Shown: in pieces, positions 8,977 to 16,834 of the stretch
Layout of the letters: every line of letters begins with the position of its first letter
How positions within the stretch are numbered: position 1 is the first letter of the stretch
Assembly: GCF_034347405.1 (NCBI RefSeq)
Contig: NZ_CP133778.1
Span: 3,658,001 to 3,722,000, forward strand
Direction of reading: 5' to 3'
DNA from: Pseudomonas sp. CCC3.1
GTDB lineage: Bacteria; Pseudomonadota; Gammaproteobacteria; Pseudomonadales; Pseudomonadaceae
Length of the DNA stretch: 64,000 nucleotides
Translations under genes and position numbers: made by a program
Notes under the pieces: model-generated
Database searches by the model: none
What the model saw: only the letters and a program-made list of their open reading frames with translations
What the model was told of the DNA's origin: nothing

Positions 8977-9318
8977 GGTGCTTCCTCATCTTGCTCTTGT
9001 GCGCGAATCCTCTAAGCCCTAAACACAGGGTTTAGCGCTTCGGACAAGGGATACCGGCATGTTCTATGCCAAGCCTGCAAACACGGTTGGGGCGACGGTT
9101 TTCCATCAGAGGGGTGCATGCTAGCGGAATGAAATCACTCCAGAAAAGCGCTTTTTTCAAAGGATTCAGCGAGATGCGAGGCTGGTAGAGATGGGGTTTG
9201 CGCTCCATGGCGTGAAATCATGCCATTGGAGCGCAATCGAACCGGCGTGCCGGGCCCTGACTGGATGCGTCGCCATCGCACGACCAAGACTGCGAGTTAG
9301 TTCAGGTAATAACCCCGT
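8977..9318. other. Gene-free interval between a sensor kinase gene and cycA
   Basis: No convincing coding frame. It contains a short dyad CTAAAC-N5-GTTTAG at 9019-9035, about 43 bases upstream of the cycA start, which could be an operator or mRNA hairpin for cycA. Nothing else was recognised. Confidence 0.5.
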
Positions 9319-10644
9319 TCAGGCTGTTTGCAATGGCATACGCAATTCAACCCGTAAGCCATCGGGCTGGCTGTCGAAGTTCAAATCACACGCGCAACGC
9401 TCAACAATCGCCTGCACAATCGCCAGCCCCAAACCACAACCGTTGCTGTTGCCATTGCGCCAGAAGCGCTGAGTCATATGTTGCAAGGTTTCGGGCGTCA
9501 GGCCGGGGCCGTGGTCGCGCACCACGAAAAATACGTTGCTGCCTTCTGCGCGCAAGGTGAGTTCAACCTGAGTGTCTGCTGGAGTATGGCGCAAGGCGTT
9601 GTCGAGCAAATTGCGCAGAGCGGCAATCGCCAGCACCGACGGCACTTTCAGGGCGTTGTCCGGCACGTTGTCGGCCAGTTGCAAACGAACCCGATCAGAT
9701 GCGCCACTCGCAGCATCGTGAATCGCCAGACGCGCCACTTGCTCGGCTGAACACTGCACGCCGTCATCAAACGACAAGCTGCCTTCAACCCGCGCCAACA
9801 GCAGCAACTGTTCGAGAGTGCGGTGCAAACGATCCGCCCCGGCTTCGGCGTGAGCCAGAGATTGATCGCGCGCCGCGCCGTCGGTCATGCGCGCGACTTG
9901 CAGATGGGTCTTGATCGCTGTCAGCGGGCTGCGCAACTCGTGGGCCGCGTCACCGGTCAGTCGCCGTTCGCGCTCGATGGCGTTGGCGATGCGGGCAAAC
10001 AATTGGTTCTGCGAGTCCAGCAAGGGTTTCAACTCGCTGGGTAACGGGTTGATCTGCAAGGGTTGCAGCGAGTCGGCATCGCGGCGCATCAAGGCATCGC
10101 GCATGCGATTAAGCGGCGCCAGCCCCTGCCCGATGCCGAACCACAACAGCAGCAAACACACAATCAGCGCCATGCCCACCGGCACCGAGGCCGCAAGCAG
10201 CACCGAGAGATTCAAGGCCTCGCGCTCGACCTGCCGGTCGCCCGTGGTAATGCGCACATCGCCACGGTCCAGAGTGAAGGTTCGCCAGACCGCACCGTCA
10301 ATCATCTGGTCATGAAATCCGGCCGCCTCCGATTTCATTGGCTGGTCGGGGGTGTTGTGGCTGCGGGCCAGCACTTCGCCGCGCAACGAACTGACCTGAC
10401 ACGCCATGCCGCCGGGGATGGTCAACTGTTCGGCACTGAAATGGGTGCCCTCGCCTTTGACCGGCAATTGCGGCAACTGCTCAAGTAGCCCCGCCACCAT
10501 GCGTGCCGAAGCCACCAGACGCTGATCGAGCGAGAACATCATTTGTTGACGCAAGTCGCTGAGCATCCAGGCAGCCGCCAATGCCCAGATCAGCACAAAC
10601 GCCGAGCCGATGGTCAGGCTCAAACGCAGACGCATGCTCATCAT
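9319..10644 (-). CDS. dsbS: Sensor histidine kinase, probable copper-sensing DsbS
   Basis: A 441-residue membrane kinase of the QseC/PmrB type. TM1 is near residues 8-28 and TM2 near 150-172, bracketing a periplasmic sensor region of about 120 residues. The H-box is TGDAAHELRSPLTAIKTHLQ near 240, with N-box RNLLDNALRHTPAD near 345 and G-boxes DHGPGLTPE and GCGLGLAIV near 380-415. It autophosphorylates and passes phosphate to the regulator whose stop codon overlaps its ATG (ATGA). The pair stands divergently near a dsbD-dsbE-dsbG operon, like the P. aeruginosa DsbRS pair (PA2479/PA2480) reported to sense copper and activate dsbDEG. Two-component role is certain; the dsbS identity is inferred from context. 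Confidence 0.8.
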   Translation of the reverse strand: MMSMRLRLSLTIGSAFVLIWALAAAWMLSDLRQQMMFSLDQRLVASARMVAGLLEQLPQLPVKGEGTHFSAEQLTIPGGMACQVSSLRGEVLARSHNTPDQPMKSEAAGFHDQMIDGAVWRTFTLDRGDVRITTGDRQVEREALNLSVLLAASVPVGMALIVCLLLLWFGIGQGLAPLNRMRDALMRRDADSLQPLQINPLPSELKPLLDSQNQLFARIANAIERERRLTGDAAHELRSPLTAIKTHLQVARMTDGAARDQSLAHAEAGADRLHRTLEQLLLLARVEGSLSFDDGVQCSAEQVARLAIHDAASGASDRVRLQLADNVPDNALKVPSVLAIAALRNLLDNALRHTPADTQVELTLRAEGSNVFFVVRDHGPGLTPETLQHMTQRFWRNGNSNGCGLGLAIVQAIVERCACDLNFDSQPDGLRVELRMPLQTA

Positions 10645-11318
10645 GGCTGCTTGGCACCGTCAGCAGCGCCCAGGCGATAACCCAGGCCGCGCACGGTTTC
10701 AACGATGCCATTGCCCAACTTGCGTCGCAGGTGGTGGATATGAACGTTCAGGGCATTGCTCTCCAGTTCGTCGCTAAAGCCGTAGATGCTGTCTTTGAGT
10801 TGCTCGGCAGACAGCACCCGCCCGCGGTTGTGCAGCAAGGCGTGCAGCAGCGCCTGCTCACGACGCGACAAGTCCACCGGTTGGCCTGCCAGCAAGGTCT
10901 CGCGACTGCTGGGGTCGTAGCTGAGCTGGCCATGCTCGATCAAATTGACGCTCCGTCCGGCCACGCGGCGCAATAGGGTGTGCAAGCGGGCGGCCAGTTC
11001 GCGCAGATCAAAGGGTTTGAGCAAGTAGTCATCGGCCCCGGCTTGCAGGCCATTAACGCGGTCGGTCACCGAGTCCCGGGCCGTCAGCACCAGCACCGGC
11101 AGTTCTAAGCCTTGCTGACGCAATTGTTGCAACAGTTTGAGACCGTCTTCGTCAGGCAAGCCCAGGTCCAGCACCATCACATCGAATTCGGCAGCCTTGA
11201 GCATGGCCCGTGCGGCGCTGGCAGTGCCGACACGTTCAACCGTCAGCCCCTGCGCCGTAAGCCCAGCCACAATGCCGCTGGCAATCAGTTCATCGTCTTC
11301 ACAAACCAGTACGTGCAT
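10641..11318 (-). CDS. dsbR: OmpR-family response regulator, probable DsbR
   Basis: A 225-residue regulator. The receiver domain begins MHVLVCEDDELIASGIVAGL; the acidic pair is at residues 8-9, the phosphorylatable Asp lies in VMVLDLGLPDEDG near 51, the Thr in VLVLTARD near 79, and the Lys in YLLKPFD near 102. The C-terminal winged helix carries LSRREQALLHALLHNRGRVL and the end NALNVHIHHLRRKLGNGIVE, typical of OmpR/PhoB DNA-binding domains. ATG 11318 gives a normal N-terminus; an in-frame start at 11459 would add 47 non-conserved residues. It is coupled to the kinase gene by ATGA overlap. Expected target is the dsb operon starting at 12765, inferred from P. aeruginosa DsbRS. Confidence 0.82.
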   Translation of the reverse strand: MHVLVCEDDELIASGIVAGLTAQGLTVERVGTASAARAMLKAAEFDVMVLDLGLPDEDGLKLLQQLRQQGLELPVLVLTARDSVTDRVNGLQAGADDYLLKPFDLRELAARLHTLLRRVAGRSVNLIEHGQLSYDPSSRETLLAGQPVDLSRREQALLHALLHNRGRVLSAEQLKDSIYGFSDELESNALNVHIHHLRRKLGNGIVETVRGLGYRLGAADGAKQP

Positions 11319-11491
11319 GCTGATACCCGCGTAAATGTGCCGATTAAGAAACCATGAGATTAAGGGCGGATTATGTAGGGCACTGCAACGCTTGGTGCCA
11401 TATATATGTAGTGCACACCCTTTGGACAAGAACCCTACCCTACGTCCTGCATAACGCAAATCGGACTTGATCTTCTTAAAGGGTATTTTTC

Positions 11492-12535
11492 ATGTCGCTA
11501 CCAAATAATCTTTCTGCATGGCTTTTTGAAGGGCTTTCGCCTGCGGACACACCTCGCGACAAAGGCATGCGTCTCTATGAGCTGGGCAGCTATAAACAAG
11601 CGCTGCATTTTCTGCAAGCACCGGACGCCAAACTCGATGACGAAGCCCTGTTCGTCCTTGGCAGCATTATTGAGCGCGACCCGTCTGCCATGCTGGTCAG
11701 CATCGAAGCGTTAGAACACAGCATCAAGCAGACTGAACAAGCTGACCTTAAGGGGCCTGAAAGCGAACTGTTTATTGCCCAGGCAAATAGCCAGATCCTC
11801 GAACTGCAAAACGCCTTCAAAGCGCAATACATGACTCACTACCAAGCGGCTGCCGAGCAAGGCAACATTGACGCCATGCTGCGCCTTGGTGGAGCGGTCT
11901 GGAACGAAAGAGCCGCCCTGCAACTTGATAGCGGAGTACTAAAGGATGATCCCGAAGCCCTGCTGAACATGTACGCGCTGACCAAAAATACCCATTGGTT
12001 GAAGCGCTCAGCAGAGACGGGCAATGCCGTCGCGCTGTACTTGATTGCGGAGTTCTACGACAACAGCCCTGCCCCGTCTAACACGCCTGTCGACATGCAC
12101 GTACACATCACTGATTCTTTGAAAGCCTCTGCCTTGGGCGGCTATCCACCGGCCATGTTCTGGTACGCCAACCGCATAGAACACCGCGCCAACTTCGACC
12201 TGATTCAGCTATGGCGTGTTAAAGAGGCGCAAGCGGGCAGTGTGAATGCTGTGGCCCGCTATGCTATGGCACTTTGCGGGTTCAATGGCGATGCAGAACA
12301 CAATGACCTCGATAGCGGGTTTGCCGCCGACGAACTGAAGGGGTTTGGTCTGTTATGGCTCATCAGCCAGATAGAGGGTCGCGAACATGACCCGTACGAT
12401 GTTCAAGGCATTGTCCAGCGGCTCAGCAAAAACCTGACCCTTGAGCAGATAGAAACAGCCAAAGCACTTGCCCATGACTGGAATAGCGAGTTCCCTCTGG
12501 TTTCCGAATTCCGTATGCGGGCGTGCCTTGTTTAG
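11492..12535 (+). CDS. Unrecognised protein with Sel1/TPR-like helical repeats
   Basis: A 347-residue protein with no signal peptide or membrane segment. Repeated helix pairs have Sel1-like character, for example HYQAAAEQGNIDAMLRLGGA, LKRSAETGNAVALYLIAEFY, LKASALGGYPPAMFWYANRI and KEAQAGSVNAVARYAMALCG, spaced roughly 35-55 residues. Such proteins usually act as scaffolds, but the function here is unknown. An AAAGGG ribosome-binding sequence lies about 10 bases before the ATG. It stands between dsbR (divergent) and dsbD, a place where I would expect no gene by comparison with P. aeruginosa. Base composition is lower in GC than its neighbours (30 of 60 in 11701-11760, counted by eye). Its stop codon coincides with the left end of a short repeat at 12535, so the 3' end may have been changed by insertion. 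Confidence 0.7.
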   Translation: MSLPNNLSAWLFEGLSPADTPRDKGMRLYELGSYKQALHFLQAPDAKLDDEALFVLGSIIERDPSAMLVSIEALEHSIKQTEQADLKGPESELFIAQANSQILELQNAFKAQYMTHYQAAAEQGNIDAMLRLGGAVWNERAALQLDSGVLKDDPEALLNMYALTKNTHWLKRSAETGNAVALYLIAEFYDNSPAPSNTPVDMHVHITDSLKASALGGYPPAMFWYANRIEHRANFDLIQLWRVKEAQAGSVNAVARYAMALCGFNGDAEHNDLDSGFAADELKGFGLLWLISQIEGREHDPYDVQGIVQRLSKNLTLEQIETAKALAHDWNSEFPLVSEFRMRACLV

Positions 12536-12647
12536 GTTCTGTACGAAATGTTTTCGAGCGAAGGTTAGGCAAGGCGAAACAGGCGAGGAAGTGGGGTTTA
12601 CGTGTTGTAAATGAGCATTCCGAACCTGTCTTCAACGCCGCAGAACC
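12535..12647. repeat. Short intergenic repeat with 7-bp terminal inverted repeats
   Basis: The segment starts GGTTCTG (12535-12541) and ends CAGAACC (12641-12647), exact reverse complements. Inside is TTAGGCAAGGCGAAACAGGC, a type of sequence I associate with non-coding dispersed Pseudomonas repeats. It begins at the last base of the Sel1-like gene's TAG stop. Identity as a mobile or dispersed element is tentative. The remaining 12648-12764 should hold the dsbD promoter; no confident boxes were identified. Confidence 0.45.
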
Positions 12648-12764
12648 AAGCGCAGATATATCGTAGAGAGCCTAAAGCTGTTGTCAGTTTCGCGCCCGTA
12701 TTAACACTCGGTTAATCAATGGCCCCCAAGGTATTGCCTATTCGTAAAGATCAAGGCTGCGCGC

Positions 12765-14507
12765 ATGTATCGTTTGTTTACTTTTGTATTTTTGTGGGTG
12801 GCGGCATTAAGCCATGCCCAAGCCAATAATGACCCTTTTGGACAACAAGCCGATTTTTTGCCCGTAGCCAAGGCCTTTGCATTCAGCACCGAACCCTTAC
12901 CCTCGGGCGAAACCCGCCTGCAATGGCAGATTGCCGATAAATACTACCTGTACCAAAAACGCTTCAAGTTCGACGGGCTGGACGAGGCGCACACGCCGGT
13001 CCTGCCCCAGGGACAGGAGCACAGTGATGAGTTTTTCGGCGCCTCGCAGGTGTACCGCGATGCTGTCGAGGTCGTGATTCCGGCAGGTGCCAGCGGCCAG
13101 GTCAAAGTGACGTGGCAAGGCTGCGCCGATGCCGGGTTGTGCTACCCGCCGCAAAGCCAGATGGTTGATTTGGGCGGGGCACAGCCCGTTGCCGCGCAAG
13201 GCCAGGCCCAGGACCAGTCACTGGCAGCGAGCCTGCAACAACGTTCACTGGGCTGGAGTTTATTGCTGTTTTTCGGTCTAGGCCTGCTGTTGGCCTTCAC
13301 CCCGTGCTCACTGCCGATGCTGCCGATTCTGGCAGGTCTGGTAGTCGGCAGCGGCGCCAGCGCCGGACGTGGTTTTGCAGTCGCGGGCAGCTATGTGGTG
13401 AGCATGGCGCTGGTGTATGCAGGCTTGGGTGTACTGGCGGCCTTGCTCGGCGCCAACTTGCAGGCACTGCTGCAACAACCCTGGTTGCTCGGCAGTTTTG
13501 CCGCACTGTTCGTGGTGCTGGCGTTGCCCATGTTTGGCTTTTTTGAATTGCAGCTGCCTTCAGCCCTGCGCGACCGCCTCGAAAGCGCTGGCCGGGGCCG
13601 CAAAGGCGGCAGCCTGTTGGGTGCGGGCATTCTCGGGGCCTTGTCCGGCCTGCTGGTCGGCCCGTGCATGACCGCCCCACTGGCTGGCGCCCTGCTCTAC
13701 ATCGCGCAAAGCGGCAATGCCGTCGAGGGTGGGCTGGTGCTGTTTGTGATGGGTGTCGGTATCGGTATGCCGTTGTTGTTGCTGGTAACCGTGGGCAGCC
13801 GTTTCTTGCCCAAGCCGGGGGCCTGGATGGACCTGATGAAAGGTCTGTTCGGCTTCCTGTTCCTGGGCACCGCCTTGCTGCTGGTGCGCCCGGTTCTCAG
13901 TGAAGCGTTGTGGCTTGGGTTGTGGGGCGTACTGCTGATTATTCTCGCCAGCAGCCTGTGGCAACAAGCCCAGCATTTTCTGCGGGCCAAACCGTTGTTT
14001 AGTCCGCTGAGTCTGCTGGCCGGGATCTGGGGCAGCCTGATGCTGGTGGGCGCGGCAGGAGGCGGTACTGACCTGTGGCAACCGTTGCAGGTGTATACCG
14101 CCAAAACCGTAGTCGGCAGCACTGTCAGCCCGGCCCATGGCGACTTCATGACCCTTAGCAATCCGGCCAGCCTTGAGCGTGAACTGACCAGCGCCAAGGC
14201 CGAAGGGCAATGGGTATTGCTCGACTACTACGCCGACTGGTGCGTGTCGTGCAAAGTCATGGAAAAACAGGTGTTCTCCAAACCGCAGGTGCAAGAAGCC
14301 TTGCAAGGCGTGCGGCTGTTGCGTCTCGACGTGACCGCCGATAATGTCGCCAGCCGCGAACTGCTCAGCCGTTATCAAGTGCCTGGCCCGCCCAGCTTTG
14401 TCTGGATCGGACCCAACGGTATTGAGCGTCGCGGACAGCGGATTACCGGCGAAGTCAACGCCGAGACCTTTTTGAAAAACTGGAACGCCACTCGGGAACT
14501 TCCTTAA
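12765..14507 (+). CDS. dsbD: Thiol:disulfide interchange protein DsbD (second-type)
   Basis: A 580-residue inner-membrane protein with a signal peptide (MYRLFTFVFLWVAALSHAQA). The periplasmic alpha domain has the Cys pair in WQGCADAGLCYPP near residues 120-126. The central domain has eight or so membrane helices with the paired cysteines in FTPCSLPML near 185 and LVGPCMTAPL near 300. The C-terminal thioredoxin domain has DYYADWCVSCKVMEKQVF near 490. DsbD carries electrons from cytoplasmic thioredoxin to periplasmic thiol proteins. It heads an operon with dsbE and dsbG: the next gene starts immediately after its stop. Regulation by the adjacent two-component system is inferred. Most pseudomonads also have another DsbD elsewhere, so this is likely the specialised copy. 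Confidence 0.92.
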   Translation: MYRLFTFVFLWVAALSHAQANNDPFGQQADFLPVAKAFAFSTEPLPSGETRLQWQIADKYYLYQKRFKFDGLDEAHTPVLPQGQEHSDEFFGASQVYRDAVEVVIPAGASGQVKVTWQGCADAGLCYPPQSQMVDLGGAQPVAAQGQAQDQSLAASLQQRSLGWSLLLFFGLGLLLAFTPCSLPMLPILAGLVVGSGASAGRGFAVAGSYVVSMALVYAGLGVLAALLGANLQALLQQPWLLGSFAALFVVLALPMFGFFELQLPSALRDRLESAGRGRKGGSLLGAGILGALSGLLVGPCMTAPLAGALLYIAQSGNAVEGGLVLFVMGVGIGMPLLLLVTVGSRFLPKPGAWMDLMKGLFGFLFLGTALLLVRPVLSEALWLGLWGVLLIILASSLWQQAQHFLRAKPLFSPLSLLAGIWGSLMLVGAAGGGTDLWQPLQVYTAKTVVGSTVSPAHGDFMTLSNPASLERELTSAKAEGQWVLLDYYADWCVSCKVMEKQVFSKPQVQEALQGVRLLRLDVTADNVASRELLSRYQVPGPPSFVWIGPNGIERRGQRITGEVNAETFLKNWNATRELP

Positions 14508-15380
14508 ATGCTCACCCTGACCATCGGTTCGTTTGCCTTGGCAATTCACCACCTGCTGCTGATTCTGGCTCTCGCCCTGGCGACGCTGGTGGGCTGGCAG
14601 GTCGCCAAACGTGGCGGCGAGAACCCTGAGTCAGTGCTGTTCGGTCTGTTTTTGCTGGGTTTGCTGGTGGCGCGTATCGGGTTTGTACTCGCCTTTTGGC
14701 AGCACTTTCAAAACAACCCGCTAAAAATGCTCGATCTGCGCGACGGCGGCTTTATGGTCTGGCCGGGGCTGTTGGCGGTGGTCGCCGGTGCCGTGCTCTG
14801 GGGCTGGCGCCGCGCGGGCTTGCGCCGACCCTTGGCCTGGGGCTTGAGCAGCGGCTTGGTGTTCTGGTTGCTGGCCAGCATTTCTTCAAGCCTCTACGAA
14901 CAAGGTACGCGCCTGCCTGAAATCGCCTTGCGCAACGCCAATGGCGAGTCCGTGCAACTGAGCAGTTATCAGGGCGGCCCGCTGGTCATCAACTTGTGGG
15001 CCACCTGGTGCCCACCGTGCCGGCGGGAAATGCCAGTGCTGCAAAACGCGCAGAATCAGAATCAAGATGTGACGTTCCTCTTCGTCAACCAGGGCGAAAG
15101 CATGCAAAGCGTCAGCACGTTTCTTGAAACCCAGGGGCTTAACCTGAGCAACGTGCTGTTCGACAGCGGTGGCCAACTGGCGCAAAAAGTCGGCTCCATG
15201 GCCTTGCCGACGACTCTTTTCTATAGCGCTGACGGTCGTCTGCTGCGCAGCCACCTTGGCGAGTTGTCTGACGCCAGCCTGGCACAGGCGATGGAAAGCT
15301 TTAATAAAGAACACTCAAAGTCAGCCCAGCAGGCTGACCCAGCAAGGAATACGCAAACATGCCTGACCGCAAACTGTTAA
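14508..15380 (+). CDS. dsbE: TlpA/DsbE-like thioredoxin with N-terminal membrane domain
   Basis: A 290-residue protein. Residues 1-130 hold several hydrophobic segments (IHHLLLILALALATLVGW; ESVLFGLFLLGLLVARIGFV; a further pair near 90-125); residues 135-265 form a TlpA-type thioredoxin fold with NLWATWCPPCRREMPVLQ, where CPPC is the redox centre, and the cis-Pro region MALPTTLFY. It is probably anchored in the inner membrane with the thioredoxin domain in the periplasm, reduced by DsbD. The multi-helix N-terminal part is longer than the single anchor of classical CcmG/DsbE and recalls prolipoprotein diacylglyceryl transferase-like segments. It directly follows dsbD and overlaps dsbG by 22 bases. 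The symbol follows the dsbDEG naming used in P. aeruginosa. Confidence 0.8.
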   Translation: MLTLTIGSFALAIHHLLLILALALATLVGWQVAKRGGENPESVLFGLFLLGLLVARIGFVLAFWQHFQNNPLKMLDLRDGGFMVWPGLLAVVAGAVLWGWRRAGLRRPLAWGLSSGLVFWLLASISSSLYEQGTRLPEIALRNANGESVQLSSYQGGPLVINLWATWCPPCRREMPVLQNAQNQNQDVTFLFVNQGESMQSVSTFLETQGLNLSNVLFDSGGQLAQKVGSMALPTTLFYSADGRLLRSHLGELSDASLAQAMESFNKEHSKSAQQADPARNTQTCLTANC

Positions 15381-16132
15381 CCCTCAGTCTGACCGCACTG
15401 CTCGGAGCGGCCCTGTTGCAATCGCCCTTGCTGCAGGCCGAAGAATTGCCTGCGGCCATCAAGAAAATCGAAGCCAAGGGGGCAAAAATCGTCGGCAGCT
15501 TTGATGCTCCGAGCGGCTTGAAAGGTTACGCGGCGCAATATCAAAACCGAGGCATGGCGCTGTACCTGACCCCGGACGGCAATGTGCTGGTGGGCAACCT
15601 GTATGACGCCGACGGCAAAGACCTGAGCCTGGCCCCGTTGCAAAAGCTGGTGTATGAGCCAATGGCCAAGCAAGTCTGGGCCAACATGGAAAAGAGCAAC
15701 TGGATCGAAGATGGCAAAAAGGATGCACCGCGCATCGTTTACCTGTTCAGCGACCCGAACTGCCCATATTGCAACATGTTCTGGGAACAGGCCCGCCCAT
15801 GGGTAGACTCGGGCAAGGTGCAGTTGCGCCACATCATGGTCGGAATTATCCGCGAAGACAGCCCGGGCAAATCTGCCGCGCTGCTGGCCGCCAAAGACCC
15901 GCAACAAGCCCTGCATGAACATGAGAAAGCCGGCAAGGCCAGCACCCTCAAGGCACTGAGCAAAATCCCGGCAGATGTACAGGCCAAACTGGATGCCAAC
16001 GCCCAGTTGATGACTGACCTGGATGTCTCTGCAACGCCTGCGATTTTCTATCTGGATGAAGACGGCAACCTGCAACAGCAGCAAGGCGCACCATCGCCGG
16101 ATAAATTGGTGAAGATTTTGGGGCCAAAGTAA
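15359..16132 (+). CDS. dsbG: Thiol:disulfide interchange protein DsbG
   Basis: A 257-residue periplasmic protein with a signal peptide ending near LLQAEELP (residues 1-23). The N-terminal dimerisation region is followed by a thioredoxin fold containing YLFSDPNCPYCNMFWEQARP near residues 123-142; the CPYC active site and the family's DPNC context identify DsbC/DsbG. The cis-Pro loop is VSATPAIFYLDEDG near 223. DsbG isomerises disulfides or rescues single oxidised cysteines, kept reduced by DsbD. Its start lies 22 bases inside dsbE, so translation is coupled. It is last in the operon and converges on the GFA-family gene, whose stop is 28 bases away. Confidence 0.92.
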   Translation: MPDRKLLTLSLTALLGAALLQSPLLQAEELPAAIKKIEAKGAKIVGSFDAPSGLKGYAAQYQNRGMALYLTPDGNVLVGNLYDADGKDLSLAPLQKLVYEPMAKQVWANMEKSNWIEDGKKDAPRIVYLFSDPNCPYCNMFWEQARPWVDSGKVQLRHIMVGIIREDSPGKSAALLAAKDPQQALHEHEKAGKASTLKALSKIPADVQAKLDANAQLMTDLDVSATPAIFYLDEDGNLQQQQGAPSPDKLVKILGPK

Positions 16133-16160
16133 CTATCGCAGCCTCGTACCTCGACAGCGA

Positions 16161-16550
16161 CTACGGGGTTAATGACGTCAAACGCCACCAGCGTGGTCGG
16201 ATATCCTCGAACGAGTGGTACAACGGCGCCAGCGCGGCGCCGTTGTTGTCATCAAAGCCGCCAATCAGTAATGCAATCGTTGGCTCATCATCGATTGCGC
16301 CAATCGAACTTCCGCACGTTGGGCAAAAGGCTCTGCTGGAGTAATCAGAGGTTCTGAAGACCGAAGGAACACCTCCAGCCCCTACCCACTTGACCCGTTC
16401 TTGCGCAAACTCCACCCACACGACGGTCGGTGAGCCGGTATGCCGCTGGCAGGTTTTGCATGAGCAGGTATGAGCGTTTTCTGCAGGGCCCCGGGCTTCA
16501 TAACGGATCGAGCCACAAACGCATCCGCCACTGTAATAAGTGTGTTCCAT
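16161..16550 (-). CDS. GFA/CENP-V domain zinc protein
   Basis: A 129-residue protein of the glutathione-dependent formaldehyde-activating (GFA) domain family. The zinc ligands are visible: GGCVCGSIRYEA near 10 and CSCKTCQRHTGSP near 30, then AFCPTCGSSIG near 92. Some family members bind glutathione or take part in formaldehyde handling, but most are uncharacterised, so no reaction is assigned. It is a single gene converging on dsbG, with an unrelated repeat-bearing gap upstream (16551-16834). Confidence 0.88.
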   Translation of the reverse strand: MEHTYYSGGCVCGSIRYEARGPAENAHTCSCKTCQRHTGSPTVVWVEFAQERVKWVGAGGVPSVFRTSDYSSRAFCPTCGSSIGAIDDEPTIALLIGGFDDNNGAALAPLYHSFEDIRPRWWRLTSLTP

Positions 16551-16747
16551 TCACAATTCCGTTGGCTTGCTGTCGAGATGCCAAGCGTAGCGAGAAGCGA
16601 ACAACTTGCAACGTGCAGTTGAAAAAGGCCCCGTCAACCATGTCTCCGGTCCGTACAGGCCTTCCAAAAGGGACGTGCCGTAAGGGCGCAACCTTAAGTC
16701 GCCGTTACCGCAGCAACGGATATGTAACCGGCCCAGTGGCGCTCCAA

Positions 16748-16778
16748 TCGCGGGCAAGCCCGCTCCCACAAAGGATGA
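16748..16778. repeat. REP unit, family 2 (single)
   Basis: One half-unit containing ATCGCGGGCAAGCCCGCTCC followed by CACAAAGG, the common Pseudomonas REP sequence. It lies in the 16551-16834 gap between the GFA gene and the pvdL stop; no gene was found there. Confidence 0.75.
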
Positions 16779-16834
16779 CTGCGCTGTGTCAGAGAGTAGT
16801 ACCTGTGCCCTTGGCGAGAGAGGCTTTAAAAGCA

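Noticed and set aside
13560..14552. 330-codon minus-strand frame across dsbD
   Set aside because: Shadow of dsbD, whose cysteine motifs and thioredoxin domain are intact on the plus strand.
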